Numbered from the stretch's first letter, positions 51,810-63,450 are shown. The stretch: DNA of 64,000 nucleotides from Paracidovorax oryzae ATCC 19882 (GCF_000687165.1 NZ_JMKU01000009.1:173133-237132), one strand, 5' to 3'. Numbers and translations: made by a program. The notes: generated by a model not told the origin, from the letters alone.

Positions 51810-52855
51810 CCCGCTTTCCCCATCCCGTGACCCGCCGGGTACGGCAGAACGGCCTGACGCTCGTAGAGCTGATGGTCGCCATGGTCATCAGCCTGCTGAT
51901 CGTGCTGGCCGCGGCCGTGAGCCTCGTGGTCGCCCGGCAGGGCTTCAACAACGTCGACGCTGCATCACAACTGCGCGACAACGCCCGCTTTGTGGAAGAC
52001 ATGGTCCAGCGCTTGGGCGTGCAGGCGGGCTACCGCGATCTGTTCCATGCAGCCTACGATGAAAGCGCCAGCACCACCGGGCTCGATCCGTCTGCTGTGC
52101 CCAATACCTTCGTCTATGGTTTCAACAACAAGGCGCGCGCATCGTCAGACAACTGGTACGAAGCCAGTACAGCCCGTACTTCAGGCAGCCTGGGATACGG
52201 CAGCGACGTGCTTGTGCTGCGGTTCCAGCCGGCCACATCCAACAGCGATGCCACCAAGACGGACAAGGGAATGATCGACTGCTCCGGCAACACCCCCCAG
52301 GTGGGTGCGAAAGATCGCTATGACCGGGTGACGAGCGTGCTGCATGTCGCAATCAGCAATGACGGCGAGCCCGCACTGATGTGCACGACCTGGACACGCG
52401 ATCCTGCGACGGGAAATCTCTCGCAGTCCGACCCGCTTCCCCTGATCTCCGGCGTCGAGGATTTCCAGGTGCTCTACGGCGTGGACGGCATTCCCGCCAA
52501 CAATGCCACCATGCCCGCGGCTTCTACGGTGGACAGCGTGCAGGACCGCTTCCTGCGCGCCGATCAGATCACGGTGTCCGATTCGCTGATCTCGGCCGCA
52601 AACTGGCGCCGTGTGCGCAGCATCCGGATCGGCATGGTGCTGCGGGCCGCGCCGAACTCGGCCGTGGATCGCACCTCCCAGACCTTCTACCCCCTGGGTA
52701 CTGCCAAAGGGTCGGGCGGAGGGGCCATCGGCAGCATGTTCGCCGATGCCACCAACGACCCCGGCACCGTGTTCACTCCCGCGGCCGATGGCCGGCTTCG
52801 GCAGGTGGTCACTTTCACCGTGCATTTGCGCAACAACCAGCGGGAGCCTGGATGA
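51806..52855 (+). CDS. pilW: type IV pilus minor pilin PilW
   Basis: 349 aa. Prepilin site NG^LTLVELMVAMVISLLIVL near residue 14, then the large globular domain typical of PilW with VEDFQVLYGVDG and LRNNQREPG at the end. Start overlaps pilV (ATGA). Confidence 0.88.
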   Translation: MTRFPHPVTRRVRQNGLTLVELMVAMVISLLIVLAAAVSLVVARQGFNNVDAASQLRDNARFVEDMVQRLGVQAGYRDLFHAAYDESASTTGLDPSAVPNTFVYGFNNKARASSDNWYEASTARTSGSLGYGSDVLVLRFQPATSNSDATKTDKGMIDCSGNTPQVGAKDRYDRVTSVLHVAISNDGEPALMCTTWTRDPATGNLSQSDPLPLISGVEDFQVLYGVDGIPANNATMPAASTVDSVQDRFLRADQITVSDSLISAANWRRVRSIRIGMVLRAAPNSAVDRTSQTFYPLGTAKGSGGGAIGSMFADATNDPGTVFTPAADGRLRQVVTFTVHLRNNQREPG

Positions 52856-53499
52856 TGTCCAGATATCAGCCTGAACTAAGCGCACGAAGCGGTGCGCCCT
52901 GTGGCCGGTCGGAAGCTGGCATGTCGCTGATCGTCGTCCTGCTGATACTCGTGGTGGTCTCCATCCTGGGCGTGGCGGGAATCCAGATCTCGATGATGGG
53001 CGAACGCTCGACCCGCAACGACCGCGACAAGCAGGTGGCGTGGCAGTCCGCGGAGGCAGCACTCATCGATGCGGAGCTGGACATCCTCGGCAAACCCGAT
53101 GCCGCCACCGTTGCCAAGCGTGGAGAAGTCTTCAAGCGGGGCAGCACGGACGTCACGAAGTTCCTTCCGGGTTGCGGGGGAGATCAAAGCGCCAAGAACC
53201 TGGGTCTTTGCTACACCCTGCCTGGCGTGGCGCCTGCATGGTTGACGGTGGATCTGGCCTCGTCCACGAACCCCCAATCCGTGGCCTTTGGCACGTTCAC
53301 CGGCCGTGCTTTTCCGTCGGGCCAGGCTGGTTTGCAGCCGGCCGCTCCGCCGCGCTACGTGATCGAACTGGTGGAAGACCCTGAGGGCGCCCGCACCACG
53401 GCGCCCAAAGACCGCAAATACATCTACCGCGTGACCGCCATGGGATTCGGCCCCAGTGCCTCCACTCAGGGCGTCCTGCAGATCGTCTACAGAAACTGA
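52852..53499 (+). CDS. pilX: type IV pilus minor pilin PilX
   Basis: 215 aa. Prepilin-like segment AG^MSLIVVLLILVVVSILGVAG near residue 23; as in other PilX proteins the +5 Glu is missing. QVAWQSAEAALIDAE is the conserved PilX helix. Start overlaps pilW (ATGA). Directly upstream of pilY1, its usual partner. Confidence 0.85.
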   Translation: MMSRYQPELSARSGAPCGRSEAGMSLIVVLLILVVVSILGVAGIQISMMGERSTRNDRDKQVAWQSAEAALIDAELDILGKPDAATVAKRGEVFKRGSTDVTKFLPGCGGDQSAKNLGLCYTLPGVAPAWLTVDLASSTNPQSVAFGTFTGRAFPSGQAGLQPAAPPRYVIELVEDPEGARTTAPKDRKYIYRVTAMGFGPSASTQGVLQIVYRN

Positions 53500-53506
53500 G
53501 CCCGCC

Positions 53507-56500
53507 ATGAACTCCCAGAGTCCATCCCACCGGCCCTCCCTGCGTCAGCGGGGCTTCATCAACAAGCCGTTCCTCGGTGCCGTGGCCATTCTTGCAGGCC
53601 TCGTCGCCTTCGGAACGTCGTTCCTGGCGATCGGCGCCGGCTCTCCCGTCACCACGCCGCCGATCAATCTATCCAGTGATCCGCTGTACGCGGTGAACGT
53701 GAAGGACAAACCCACCATGGCCCTGGCCCTGTCGGTGGAGTTTCCTACCGTAGGCGCCCAGTACGTCAACGTGCCCAATACGAACACCGATGATTCGTAC
53801 GCCAACACCAAGGAATACCTCGGCTATTACGACGCGGAAAGCTGCTACCAATACAACGACGCACCGACCGAGACGCCGGAAAGCGGGAGGACTGCCGCCG
53901 ATTACAAACGCTTCGATCCCATAGGAAGAGCCACGAACCGCAAGTGCAGCGATGCCTTCAGCGGAAACTTCCTGAACTGGGCCACCAATTCGGCTGTGGA
54001 CATGCTGCGCCTTGCGCTCTCCGGTGGGGACCGCTATGTCGATACCTCGACGCTGACCATCCTGCAGCGGGCCGTGCTGCCGAACGGCGATCCCATCTGC
54101 ATGTGGAACTCGAACAACTTCCCGGCTAAGCGGCTGGCGAAGGACGGGGGAGGGGCGAACTCCTATTGGGGCGCGGTGCCGAATGCCATGGTGACCGGCG
54201 CCAACGGCAACGACATCTGGGTGGCCAACACCCTGAACCGGGTGTACTTCCGGGCGGGGGCGTCCGCCGCGGGATCCTGCTCCGACACCAGTGGATATAC
54301 GCTTGGCGCTCCCACCACGACGCAGAGCCGCGGCACGACCACCTACCAGAACAACGTAGCCTTGCCGAACGACGCCGTGCTGTGCACAGCGGAAAACGCA
54401 ATGTGCAACTTCACCGGCGTGCGTGAGGTGTGGTTCGGTGTTCCTCCCACCCTCCTGGCCCCGCGAGGAAACTGGGCGATTGTCCCCGCCTCGAATGGCA
54501 TCAATTGCAACTATCAGGTGATCGGCGATCCTGCCCCCGGCAAGGGCAAGAGTTGCTACACGCGCCCCTACGCGGGCACATGGCAGCCCCCTCAAACCAC
54601 GACCCTCAATTCCGACGGCTTTTTCTATTCACGCGTGCAGGTCTGCAACAAGACCGGCGACCTGCTGCAGGATATCCGTGACTACGGCCTGTGTACCCAA
54701 TACCCGAGTGGCAACTACAAGCCCGTGGGCGTGATCCAGAAGTATTCCGACCAGCTCAGGCTGGCGGCTTTTGGCTACCTGATGGACCAAACGGCGAGCT
54801 ATAACAATGGCCGCTATGGTGGCGTTCTTCGTGCACCCATGAAATACGTCGGTCAGAAGACCTTCGATGTACTGGGGCGCGAGGAGACCGCGACGAATGC
54901 GAAGTCCGAGTGGAATATCAACACTGGCATCTTCAACAAGAATCCCGAATCGGATACTGTCTTCGGCATCAGCGGGGTGATCAACTACCTGAACCAGTTC
55001 GGACGAACCGGGCCCGTGCCGGGGCGCTACAAGCAATACGATCCGGTCGGGGAGTTGTATTACCAGGCGCTGCGCTACATGCAGGGCTTGCCGCCCACTG
55101 CGGATGCGATTTCCGGCCTGGGCACTCCTTCCGCCGGCAGCGCGCTGTACGACGGCTATCCCGTCTATACCGACTGGACGAACATCGACCCTTATGGTGG
55201 GTCGCGTTCCTCCTCCGAAAACTATTCGTGCGTGCGCAGCAACATTGTGGTAATCGGGGACATCAACACCCACGACGGCAATTGGCGCAACATTCCCACC
55301 TCCGATGATCCTGCCAACAATGCCACGAACTTCCGGACGTGGCACCAGGTGGTTCAGTCGTTCGAGAAGGGCACCTCCATGGCCTACGTGGACGGCCAGG
55401 GCGCGAACCGTACTACCTTCAATCCGAACACGCCCAATCCGAACGTTCCTTCCAGCAGCCAGACCAGCCAGATCATGGGGTACGCCTACTGGGCGCATAC
55501 CCAGGACATCCGCGGCACCCGGTGGACTGCGGCGACCACCAAGCAGCGCCCCGGCCTGCGCGTGAAGACGTTCCTGTTCGACGTGAACGAATACGCAACC
55601 CAGAACGACACCGCGACCCGGCAGACGCGCAACCAGTTCTTCATGGCCGCCAAATACGGTGGCTTCAATTCGACTTCCTCGTCGTCATCGAGCGGTTCGC
55701 CGGATCCTTACAACACCTACGGCAATCCTTTCAGGAACCAGATCACCGACACGAACGACAACAACGTCTGGCAAAAGCCAAGTGCGCCCGGTGAGGCATC
55801 CAGCTACTATCTTCAGAGCGATGCGCGTGGCGTGCTTGCCGCGTTCAGGGCGATCTTCGAGAATTCGATCGGAAGTGCGCGCAGCATCGCCGGAAGTTCC
55901 TCTGCTTCTCGCGTGCAGGCCAGTACCGACAATTTCCTGTATTCCGCGAAGTTCGACGTCGCTTCATGGACTGGCGACGTGATTGCCGAGCAGATCACTC
56001 GATCCGGGACCGGTTCGTCGGTTGGCCTTTCCGTGTCGTCTAATCCGGTGTGGAGTGCCGCTGCCCGCCTGAAAATCAAAAATGCTGCCGATCGGAAGAT
56101 TTTCGCCGGCCATGGCAGCCGTCTGGCTGCGACGGAGTTCACCTGGAGCGCAATCAACGGCAAAGCGATGCAGACATCTCTGAGCAAGGCCTCGCCGAGC
56201 GCTACGGCGGATTCGCTGGGGCCTGACCGGTTGAATTACCTGCGTGGTGTACGCACCAATGAAGGCGCCGGTGCGCAATTCCGGGTACGTACGGAACTTC
56301 TGGGGGATATCGTGAACTCCGGAGTCACATTCTCCGGCCCGCCTGCGGCAGCCTTCACGGGTAACAGCTATGCGTTGTTCAAAACTGAGAATGCCGGTCG
56401 TTCTCCAGTAGTGTTCGCAGGTGCGAACGATGGCATGCTGCACGCCTTCGCGGCGCAGACGGATACTGGCAAGGGAATCACCGCAGGCGATGAGCTGTTT

Positions 56501-58009
56501 GCCTATATTCCCAGCTGGATGGGCCCCAAGCTCTCGGCCCTTACTTCGCCGACCTACGTCAACAACCACCAGGCCTATGTCGACGCACCCTCGGCCGTGG
56601 GAGAGGCTCAGGTTGCATTTACGTCGGGTGCTGGCAATGCCACCGACTGGAAGACCGTGCTTGTTTCCGGTACAGGCGCCGGCGGCCGGGGTGTGTTCGC
56701 GCTCGAGGTCTCCAAGCCTGAAACCTTTGCAGCCGGCAATGCGCTGTGGGAATTCACTGGCGCTGATGATGCAGACATGGGTTTCGTGGTCGGACGTCCG
56801 CAGATCCTCAAGTTCCGAACCGGCGCAGATACCTATCGCTGGTTTGCCGTCGTGGCCAGCGGCGCGGACAATTATTCCAGCAGCTTCGACAACGGCGGCG
56901 GCGGTGGCCGTCCGGCGCTCTTCCTGCTCGCGCTGGACAAGGCCTCGGGGGATGCCTGGGTCGAAGGGACTAACTATTTCAAGCTGATTTTCCCTGTGGA
57001 TACGGCTGTGGCGGCCACCGTAGCCACGGGTATGGCGAATTTCACGCCGCTCTACTCCCTTGCCGGCGACGTGACGCAGATCTATGCCGGTGACCTGCAT
57101 GGCAAGGTCTGGAAGCTGGATTTCACCTGCACCAGAAGCAGCGCCACCGATACGTCCTGTACGTCTTATGGCTACAAGGCCACCAGCAACTGGACGGTTG
57201 CCGGCCTGAGCAGTTTCGGGTCTGGAGGAACACCTTATCCGTTCTTCATCGCCAAGGATGCCTCCGGCAATGTGCAGCCGATCACGTCGGCACCCCAGCT
57301 CTTCACCGGCCCGATCGTGAACGGCAAGGAAACGTTCTACGTGCTGGTGGGTACGGGCAAGTACCTGGAATCATCGGACCGGACTTCCACCCGGGCGCAG
57401 AGCGTATATGCGCTCTACGATAATGGATCCACCACAGCAGACTCTTCCAACCCCACGTCTGCCATATCCGGGCGCAGCCGGATGACTGCAGGCACGGTGA
57501 GCACGTCGGCGCAAACGGTGACGGTCCCCAGCTTCAAATGGGGAAGGCCCCAGAGCGACGGGGACACCACCCAGCGTGCCGGCTGGTATATAGATCTGCC
57601 GACTTCCGGAGAGCGATCCATCAGCGGTTTCACCGATCTGGGCGGGCTGACGGTGGCATTTAGCACGGTCATTCCCGGAGATGTCGCCTCTGCCGGTGCC
57701 TGCGACGCCAATCCGGGCTCCGGCCGCCAATACACTCTGGATGTCTCCCTCGGCAATGGCTCCACTGCCGAATCCAGGGTGGGCCTGTTGAGCGCATTCG
57801 TGGTGATCGAGGACACCGCCAGTTCCACGGTGACCAATTACGATAGCACCGGCCAAGCTGTGCGCACGATCATGAAGCGCAGTCTGCAGACAGGCTCCTC
57901 TGGCGTTACTGAGGGCAAGAGCACCACGGTGCAGGAGGTGGTCGGCCGGCTTAGCTGGCGGCAGATCTACGATTACCGGCAACTGCGCAAGGATGCGACA
58001 ACCCCATGA
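53507..58009 (+). CDS. pilY1: PilY1 type IV pilus tip adhesin/assembly protein
   Basis: 1500 aa. N-terminal membrane/secretion segment ([21 protein letters not shown]). The first about 900 residues form the variable adhesin part, with many Asn, Thr and aromatic residues and a Ser-rich stretch near residue 725. From about 940 the PilC-type beta-propeller is clear ([58 protein letters not shown]). It works at the pilus tip in adhesion, twitching and surface sensing. Base composition of the N-terminal part is a little lower in GC than the flanks, as usual for adhesins. Confidence 0.92.
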   Translation: MNSQSPSHRPSLRQRGFINKPFLGAVAILAGLVAFGTSFLAIGAGSPVTTPPINLSSDPLYAVNVKDKPTMALALSVEFPTVGAQYVNVPNTNTDDSYANTKEYLGYYDAESCYQYNDAPTETPESGRTAADYKRFDPIGRATNRKCSDAFSGNFLNWATNSAVDMLRLALSGGDRYVDTSTLTILQRAVLPNGDPICMWNSNNFPAKRLAKDGGGANSYWGAVPNAMVTGANGNDIWVANTLNRVYFRAGASAAGSCSDTSGYTLGAPTTTQSRGTTTYQNNVALPNDAVLCTAENAMCNFTGVREVWFGVPPTLLAPRGNWAIVPASNGINCNYQVIGDPAPGKGKSCYTRPYAGTWQPPQTTTLNSDGFFYSRVQVCNKTGDLLQDIRDYGLCTQYPSGNYKPVGVIQKYSDQLRLAAFGYLMDQTASYNNGRYGGVLRAPMKYVGQKTFDVLGREETATNAKSEWNINTGIFNKNPESDTVFGISGVINYLNQFGRTGPVPGRYKQYDPVGELYYQALRYMQGLPPTADAISGLGTPSAGSALYDGYPVYTDWTNIDPYGGSRSSSENYSCVRSNIVVIGDINTHDGNWRNIPTSDDPANNATNFRTWHQVVQSFEKGTSMAYVDGQGANRTTFNPNTPNPNVPSSSQTSQIMGYAYWAHTQDIRGTRWTAATTKQRPGLRVKTFLFDVNEYATQNDTATRQTRNQFFMAAKYGGFNSTSSSSSSGSPDPYNTYGNPFRNQITDTNDNNVWQKPSAPGEASSYYLQSDARGVLAAFRAIFENSIGSARSIAGSSSASRVQASTDNFLYSAKFDVASWTGDVIAEQITRSGTGSSVGLSVSSNPVWSAAARLKIKNAADRKIFAGHGSRLAATEFTWSAINGKAMQTSLSKASPSATADSLGPDRLNYLRGVRTNEGAGAQFRVRTELLGDIVNSGVTFSGPPAAAFTGNSYALFKTENAGRSPVVFAGANDGMLHAFAAQTDTGKGITAGDELFAYIPSWMGPKLSALTSPTYVNNHQAYVDAPSAVGEAQVAFTSGAGNATDWKTVLVSGTGAGGRGVFALEVSKPETFAAGNALWEFTGADDADMGFVVGRPQILKFRTGADTYRWFAVVASGADNYSSSFDNGGGGGRPALFLLALDKASGDAWVEGTNYFKLIFPVDTAVAATVATGMANFTPLYSLAGDVTQIYAGDLHGKVWKLDFTCTRSSATDTSCTSYGYKATSNWTVAGLSSFGSGGTPYPFFIAKDASGNVQPITSAPQLFTGPIVNGKETFYVLVGTGKYLESSDRTSTRAQSVYALYDNGSTTADSSNPTSAISGRSRMTAGTVSTSAQTVTVPSFKWGRPQSDGDTTQRAGWYIDLPTSGERSISGFTDLGGLTVAFSTVIPGDVASAGACDANPGSGRQYTLDVSLGNGSTAESRVGLLSAFVVIEDTASSTVTNYDSTGQAVRTIMKRSLQTGSSGVTEGKSTTVQEVVGRLSWRQIYDYRQLRKDATTP

Positions 58010-58500
58010 CACAACATCGTTCGATCCGTGGTTTTTCCCTGCTGGAGCTGATGATCGTCGTGGCGATCGTCGGCATCCTGGCGGCGGTGGCCTATCCCGC
58101 CTATAACGATTCGGTGCTCAAGGGCCGACGAGCCCAGGCACGCACCGCGCTGGCGGAACTGATGCAGCAACAGGAGCGTTTCCTGACGCAGCGCAATTGT
58201 TACCTCGGATTCAGCAATAGCGGAGGTACTGCGACCGCTACGACAAATACTGCCTGTGGTATCGCTACCTCCTTCACGGTGCCTTTCAAGACGTATGCGG
58301 GCGAAAGCCTCGGCTCGGCCAGCTACCAGCTGTCGGCCACGACCTGCAGCAGCACCCTGACTCTTTCGGACTGCGTCAAGGTAGTGGCCAGCCCGGTCAA
58401 GGCCGACCCCGCCGTGGGCGATCTCTCCATGACCAGTACGGGAGTGAAGTCATGCACCGGCACGGCCAGCAGCACCAATCCCAAGCTGTGCTGGCCATGA
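58006..58500 (+). CDS. pilE: type IV pilin-like minor pilin PilE
   Basis: 164 aa. Prepilin site RG^[24 protein letters not shown], Glu at +5, cleavage after Gly9. Four or more cysteines in the C-terminal domain, the last near the end (PKLCWP), fit a D-region disulfide. Overlaps pilY1 and fimT (ATGA both). The position after pilY1 marks it as the minor pilin PilE rather than the main pilin PilA. Confidence 0.88.
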   Translation: MTQHRSIRGFSLLELMIVVAIVGILAAVAYPAYNDSVLKGRRAQARTALAELMQQQERFLTQRNCYLGFSNSGGTATATTNTACGIATSFTVPFKTYAGESLGSASYQLSATTCSSTLTLSDCVKVVASPVKADPAVGDLSMTSTGVKSCTGTASSTNPKLCWP

Positions 58501-59102
58501 AGCTGCATATGTCCCATGGGCTGCATGCTCGCCAGATCCGCCAGGCCGCATGGCGTGCCCGGGGCTTCACCCTGATTGAGCTCATGGTGACGATGGTGCT
58601 GGTGGCGGTGCTCCTGCGCATCGGAATCCCGAGCTTCGTAAGCTTCCAGCGCAATTCCGAACTCACCTCTGCCGCCAACGGACTGCTTTCAAGCATCAAT
58701 TCGGCCCGCACGGAGGCCATGAAGCGCAATATGAACGCGGGGGTGGTCCCCGCCTCGGGCAGTTCCTGGGCGGGAGGATGGACGGCATTCGTGGATATCG
58801 ATGGCGATGGTTCCTTTGACGCGACCAAGGACCTCGTGTTGTCCACCCAGCCGGCGCTGGCATCGTATTTTTCCGTGACCGGTACCGGTACCGCGACAGG
58901 CAGTACGCCCGCCATCTTCTTCAACTCTTCGGGCTATGTGAAGGATTTCGGCAACGTCACCATGGAAATCGCGCGCAACGATCTTTCCGATGCGGCGTTG
59001 CTGGAGCAGACGCGACGGGTCATCATCTTCAAGACAGGTCGCGTGCGCGTCTGCAAACCTGCGTCGGCGACCGATGCCGCATGCTCCAGCGGGGGGAATT
59101 GA
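58497..59102 (+). CDS. fimT: GspH/FimT family pseudopilin
   Basis: 201 aa from ATG 58497, overlapping the pilE stop. Prepilin site RG^[24 protein letters not shown] near residue 23. The GspH-like domain includes [15 protein letters not shown] and [13 protein letters not shown]. Last gene of the operon, convergent with cheB; in Pseudomonas fimT/fimU lies at the front of the same operon. Confidence 0.85.
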   Translation: MKLHMSHGLHARQIRQAAWRARGFTLIELMVTMVLVAVLLRIGIPSFVSFQRNSELTSAANGLLSSINSARTEAMKRNMNAGVVPASGSSWAGGWTAFVDIDGDGSFDATKDLVLSTQPALASYFSVTGTGTATGSTPAIFFNSSGYVKDFGNVTMEIARNDLSDAALLEQTRRVIIFKTGRVRVCKPASATDAACSSGGN

Positions 59103-59142
59103 CGATCAACCGACCGGCTTCCGGCGGCGAGCATCCTCCCCG

Positions 59143-60216
59143 CTAAGCCCCCCCGATCTCCCGCCAGATCGCCGACAGCGGCAGGACCTTGTCCACGCCC
59201 CCCCGCTTGATCGCCTCCTTCGGCATGCCGAAGACCACGCAGCTCTCTTCATCCTGGGCGGTGGTGCGGGCGCCGGCCTGGTGCATCTCGAGCAGGCCGG
59301 CGGCGCCGTCGTCGCCCATGCCGGTCATGATGATGCCGTGGGCGTTGGCGCCTGCGCTCTTGGCCACGGAGCGGAACAGCACGTCCACGGAGGGACGGTG
59401 GCGGTTCACCAGGGGGCCGTCGAGCACCTCGACGTGGTATTGCGCGCCGCTGCGGCGCAGCAGCATGTGCTTTCCTCCCGGGGCGATCAGCGCGCGGCCC
59501 GGTACCACGCGGTCATTGTTCTCGGCTTCCTTGACGGCGATGCGGCACAGGCCGTCCAGGCGGCTGGCGAAGGCGGCGGTGAACTTTTCCGGCATGTGCT
59601 GCACGATGACGATGCCGGGGCATACGCGGGGCAGGGCGGTGAGCACTTCTTCCAGCGCCTGCGTGCCGCCGGTGGAGGTGCCGATGGCCACCACGCGCTC
59701 CGTGGTCTGGGCCATCGCGCGGCCCGCGCCGGGCGGCAGGATGGCGTCGGCGGTGTTTTTGCCGGGCGGGGGCGCCATCGCGGGCGCCGCAGGCTGCCGG
59801 GCCAGGCGCCGCACGTTGGCGCGCGCTGCGGCGCGCACGGTGGCGACCAGTTCGTCCGCGCTCTCGGTCAGGAAGCTCTTGAGGCCCAGCCGGGGTTTGG
59901 TCACGATGGCCACCGCGCCGGCCGCGAGTGCCTCCATGGTGGTCCGGGCGCCTTTTTCCGTGAGGGTGGAGCAGATGACGACGGGCGTGGGGCGCTCGGC
60001 CATGATCTTGCGCAGGAAGGTGATGCCGTCCATGCGGGGCATCTCGACGTCCAGCAGGATCACGTCCGGCCATTGCTGCTTCATGCGCTCCATGGCCAGC
60101 AGCGGGTCGGCTGCCGCATACAGCACCTCGATGCCGGGCGCCTCCCCGAGCAGGCCGGTGAGTACCTGGCGCACGACGGCGGAATCGTCCACGACGATGA
60201 CTTGGATGGGTTTCAT
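59143..60216 (-). CDS. cheB: chemotaxis response regulator protein-glutamate methylesterase CheB
   Basis: 357 aa. Receiver domain ([12 protein letters not shown], acceptor Asp in [11 protein letters not shown]) and methylesterase domain with the Ser ([11 protein letters not shown]), His (VQHMPEKF) and Asp ([11 protein letters not shown]) triad. It removes methyl groups from receptors and also deamidates. Last of MCP-cheW-(REC-EAL)-cheR-cheD-cheB. Confidence 0.95.
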   Translation of the reverse strand: MKPIQVIVVDDSAVVRQVLTGLLGEAPGIEVLYAAADPLLAMERMKQQWPDVILLDVEMPRMDGITFLRKIMAERPTPVVICSTLTEKGARTTMEALAAGAVAIVTKPRLGLKSFLTESADELVATVRAAARANVRRLARQPAAPAMAPPPGKNTADAILPPGAGRAMAQTTERVVAIGTSTGGTQALEEVLTALPRVCPGIVIVQHMPEKFTAAFASRLDGLCRIAVKEAENNDRVVPGRALIAPGGKHMLLRRSGAQYHVEVLDGPLVNRHRPSVDVLFRSVAKSAGANAHGIIMTGMGDDGAAGLLEMHQAGARTTAQDEESCVVFGMPKEAIKRGGVDKVLPLSAIWREIGGA

Positions 60217-60261
60217 GGGAATGGTTGGCTTTGCTGTGAAGCGCTGGAAGGGGGAGTCCGG

Positions 60262-60765
60262 CTACGGCTGCCGCAGTGCGGCCGGCGGGACCTGGCGGAC
60301 CCAGACCGCGCCGCTGGCGACGTCGAACACCACCTGCCGGTGGCCGTCGCCGAAAAGGTGTTCGCTGCGGACGCCGATGCCCCGCCCGGCCAGCAGTTGC
60401 CGTGCGGCGTGGCCGTTGCGGGTGCCGACGGAGTCCATCGCTGGCCGTGGCCGGGTGGGGAACATGTTGCCGCCGCCGAAGATCTTGGCCTCGCATTCGG
60501 CGATGGACACGCGCTGGCGCCGCAGGCCGCGCACCATCAGCTCCAGCGCCTCGTCGCCGTAGCGGCCGTCCAGTTCGCCGGGCCGGGCGGGGCGGCCGCG
60601 GTCGGCCAGCAGGAAGTGCGACATGGCGCCGATGCGGCGCGCGGGGTGCCACAGCGTGATCGCCACGCAGGAGCCCAGCATGGTGCGCAGCCGCATGGTG
60701 TCGTCACCCACGAAGTATTCCCCCGGCTGGAGGAAGACGTCCATGGGCCTGAAAGACGTCGGCAC
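60262..60765 (-). CDS. cheD: chemoreceptor glutamine deamidase CheD
   Basis: 167 aa from a GTG at 60765, favoured by CCGGAG 6-8 nt upstream; ATG 60744 is the alternative. Catalytic Cys in MLGSCVAITLW and His in GAMSHFLL. It deamidates receptor glutamines. The product fits between cheR and cheB in the usual order. Confidence 0.93.
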   Translation of the reverse strand: MPTSFRPMDVFLQPGEYFVGDDTMRLRTMLGSCVAITLWHPARRIGAMSHFLLADRGRPARPGELDGRYGDEALELMVRGLRRQRVSIAECEAKIFGGGNMFPTRPRPAMDSVGTRNGHAARQLLAGRGIGVRSEHLFGDGHRQVVFDVASGAVWVRQVPPAALRQP

Positions 60766-60780
60766 GTGCGGCTCCGGACA

Positions 60781-61584
60781 TCATGGCTTGCGATAGACCG
60801 AGGGTGCGATCTGCACCATGGCGGCGTCGATGCCGTGCAGGCTCTCCGAGTGGCCGATATAGAGGTACCCGCCCGGCCGGATGAACGAGATCACGCGGGC
60901 CACCACGTCGCGCTTGGTGTCGCCGTTGAAGTAGATCATCACGTTGCGCAGGAACACGACGTCGAAGCTGCCCAGGTCGGGGAGCCGGGTGTTCAGGTTG
61001 GCGTGGAGGAAGCGGACCTTCTGGCGCAGCTCGCGCGACACCAGCAGCGTTCCCGCCTGGGGCCCCTGGCCCTTCAGGCAGAAGCGCCGCAGGTAGGGCT
61101 GGGGGATCTGGCGGGCGCGCTGCTCGGGGTAGTGGCCGGTGCGGGCCTTGTCCAGCATGCGCGTGCTGATGTCGGTGCCCACCACCTCGAAGGGCTGGCT
61201 GCCGCGGCAGTCCGCCAGGACCATGGCGATGCTGTAGGCCTCTTCGCCGCTGGAGCTGGCGGCGCTCCACACGCGGAACGGCGAGGTGGCGCCGGGTTGC
61301 TGCGCGGCGCTGCGCAGCAGCTCGAAATGCCGCGATTCGCGGAAGAAATAGGTTTCGTTGGTGGTGAGCAGGTCGATCGCCATCTGCACTTCGGCGGGAT
61401 CCTGGCCGCTTCGCAGTAGCGCGAAGTATTCCGCATATCCCGCCACCCGGGTCGCGTGCAGGCGCTTGGCCAGGCGCCCGCAGACCAGGGCTTTCTTCGC
61501 CGGTGACAGGGTGATGCCGGCCGCATCGAAGATGAAGCGCTGGAAATGCCCGTAGTCGTGATCGGAGATGGTTCTGGATGGCAT
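60781..61584 (-). CDS. cheR: chemotaxis protein methyltransferase CheR
   Basis: 267 aa. N-terminal helical domain (YGHFQRFIFDAAGITLSPAK), SAM domain with WSAASSSGEEAYSIAM, and the ending FDVVFLRNVMIYFN ... GYLYIGHSESL. It methylates receptor glutamates with SAM. Confidence 0.95.
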   Translation of the reverse strand: MPSRTISDHDYGHFQRFIFDAAGITLSPAKKALVCGRLAKRLHATRVAGYAEYFALLRSGQDPAEVQMAIDLLTTNETYFFRESRHFELLRSAAQQPGATSPFRVWSAASSSGEEAYSIAMVLADCRGSQPFEVVGTDISTRMLDKARTGHYPEQRARQIPQPYLRRFCLKGQGPQAGTLLVSRELRQKVRFLHANLNTRLPDLGSFDVVFLRNVMIYFNGDTKRDVVARVISFIRPGGYLYIGHSESLHGIDAAMVQIAPSVYRKP

Positions 61585-61597
61585 GGGATGGCAGTGG

Positions 61598-62857
61598 TCA
61601 GGGAAGCCGCAGGGCGTCCAGGCGCGTCCGGTGGGACCGGTTCCAGGTGGGCAGGTCTTGCCCGGGCATCGCCTTGGCGATGAGCCATCCCTGGGCGCTG
61701 GTGCAGCCGAAGTCCTGGAGCAGGCGCCAGTCCTCCAGGTGTTCCACGCCTTCGGCCACCGTGGAGAGGTTGAGCCGGCGTGCCAGGTCGAGCGCGGATT
61801 CGAGGATCACGCGCAGGCTCTTGCGGTGATGGGCCCCGTGTACGAACGAACGGTCTATCTTGAGTTCGGTGAAGGGAATGCGCGAGAGCTGCTGCAGCGA
61901 GGAAAACCCGGTGCCGTAGTCGTCGATGGACAGGCCGAACCCCTTGAGCCGCAGGCGCACCAGCGCCGAGTGCGCGGCGCTGCAGGGTTCCACCATCGAC
62001 CCCTCCGTGACTTCCAGCATCAGTTGCGAAGGCGCCAGGCCGTACCGCATCTGCCGCGCGCATATCTCGTTCACGATGTCCGGAGAGGCCAGCAGCTGCG
62101 GAGACAAGTTGATGGACAGCGTGAGCCGCATGCCGCGCGACTGCCAGGCGGAGCATTGCAGGAAGCTGCGATCCATCATGGACAGCGTCAGCGCGTGGAT
62201 GAGTCCCACGCGTTCGGCCAGCGGAATGAATTCGTCCGGCGGCACCATGCCCAGGACCGGATGGTCCCAGCGTGCCAGGGCCTCGACCCCGCGGAGCATG
62301 CCGGTCCGGGTGTCCGCTTTCGGCTGGAAGTGGGGCGTGATGCCCCCCTCCCGGATGGCCTGCTCGAGCATGGCTGCGTCGATCGGCATGCGGGGCGCAC
62401 GGCGCCGCTCCGGGAGGGGCGCCGACGGCGACAGGACTTGCTCGAGGACCGCCTGCAGGTCGCTGCTTTTCAGCGGCTTGTGCAGCCCGCGCACGACCGA
62501 CGTGCCCAGCGACTGGACCGAGTCCAGCAGGGCGTCCCCGTGTCCCGACAGCAGGACGATGGGAATGCGCAGGCCCTGCTGCTGCAGGGCTTCGATGAGT
62601 TCGATGCCGTCCATCTCGGGCATCTCGAGATCCACGATGGCGAGGCTGGGCTGCGGGACCATCTCCGCGATCATCTCCAGGGCCTGGCGGCCATGGCAGG
62701 CCTCCAGCACCCGTGCGATGCCCAGGTCGTGGCAGAGCCGCACGGCATGCTGCCGCTGCGTCCGGCTGTCATCGACGATGAGGACCGAACAGGCGGCCCC
62801 ATGTGGCGCCACCCGGGGTGCGGCCGCGCTGGGCAGGGACAGGTCCGGTGCGGTCAT
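61598..62857 (-). CDS. receiver-EAL protein (c-di-GMP phosphodiesterase)
   Basis: 419 aa from ATG 62857; a TTG at 62893 that overlaps the cheW stop is also possible (431 aa). Receiver domain (VLIVDDSRTQRQ, acceptor in AIVDLEMPEMDG, Lys in GLHKPLK) joined to an EAL domain with GVEALARW, SINLSPQ, EVTEGS, IDDYGTGFSS, KIDRSFV and AEGVEH. All residues needed for c-di-GMP hydrolysis are present, so it should lower c-di-GMP when phosphorylated, perhaps by the Che system in whose operon it sits. Confidence 0.9.
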   Translation of the reverse strand: MTAPDLSLPSAAAPRVAPHGAACSVLIVDDSRTQRQHAVRLCHDLGIARVLEACHGRQALEMIAEMVPQPSLAIVDLEMPEMDGIELIEALQQQGLRIPIVLLSGHGDALLDSVQSLGTSVVRGLHKPLKSSDLQAVLEQVLSPSAPLPERRRAPRMPIDAAMLEQAIREGGITPHFQPKADTRTGMLRGVEALARWDHPVLGMVPPDEFIPLAERVGLIHALTLSMMDRSFLQCSAWQSRGMRLTLSINLSPQLLASPDIVNEICARQMRYGLAPSQLMLEVTEGSMVEPCSAAHSALVRLRLKGFGLSIDDYGTGFSSLQQLSRIPFTELKIDRSFVHGAHHRKSLRVILESALDLARRLNLSTVAEGVEHLEDWRLLQDFGCTSAQGWLIAKAMPGQDLPTWNRSHRTRLDALRLP

Positions 62858-62889
62858 TCCGTGGCGGGCGTGGTCGGACGGCGGGGATT

Positions 62890-63450
62890 TCAACGGGACT
62901 CGGCCGAGTCCGCCGGCAGTCGGGCCAGCTCGGCCAGGGCCTGCGCGGAGAAGGCCCGGTCCAGGTTCAGCAGCACCACGAGGCGGTCGCGCACCTTGCC
63001 CATGCCCTGGATGAAGTCCGCCTGGATGCGGGCTCCGAAGGGGGGCGGGGGCTCGATGTCGGCCGGGCTGATGTCGATGACTTCGTTGACGGCATCCACC
63101 ACGACGCCGATCACCTGCCGTTCCTGGTCCGCACCGACTTCGACGATCACGATGCAGGTGCGCTTGCCCACGGCCGCGGGCTCGCCGCCGAAGTGCGCCT
63201 GAAGGTCGATGACGGGCACCACGGCGCCCCGGAGGTTGATGACGCCGCGCACGGAGCGCGGCATCATCGGCACCGTGGTCGGATCGCCGTATTCGATGAT
63301 TTCCTTGATCGCAAGGATGCCGATGGCGAACATTTCGCGCCCCAGCTGGAACGTGAGGTACTGCGCCGCTTCGGCGGTGGCCGCCTCGGACGGGGCCGTG
63401 GAGGCGGGGGATTGCTTGGCGTTGGGCATGCGGGCGTCCTCGGCAATCAT
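62890..63450 (-). CDS. cheW: chemotaxis coupling protein CheW
   Basis: 186 aa from ATG 63450, whose A is shared with the MCP stop (TGATG); ATG 63429 is an alternative. The CheW fold shows YLTFQLGREMFAIGILAIKEI, RSVRGVINLRGAVVPVIDL and IVIVEVG. An N-terminal Ala/Ser/Pro leader of about 25 residues is extra. It links receptors to CheA (not in the window). Confidence 0.93.
   Translation of the reverse strand: MIAEDARMPNAKQSPASTAPSEAATAEAAQYLTFQLGREMFAIGILAIKEIIEYGDPTTVPMMPRSVRGVINLRGAVVPVIDLQAHFGGEPAAVGKRTCIVIVEVGADQERQVIGVVVDAVNEVIDISPADIEPPPPFGARIQADFIQGMGKVRDRLVVLLNLDRAFSAQALAELARLPADSAESR

Noticed and set aside
58990..61419. Long plus-strand frame of about 800 codons opposite cheB, cheD and cheR
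   Set aside because: The His/Gly/Ala-rich product shows no motif, while the minus strand encodes three complete chemotaxis enzymes.
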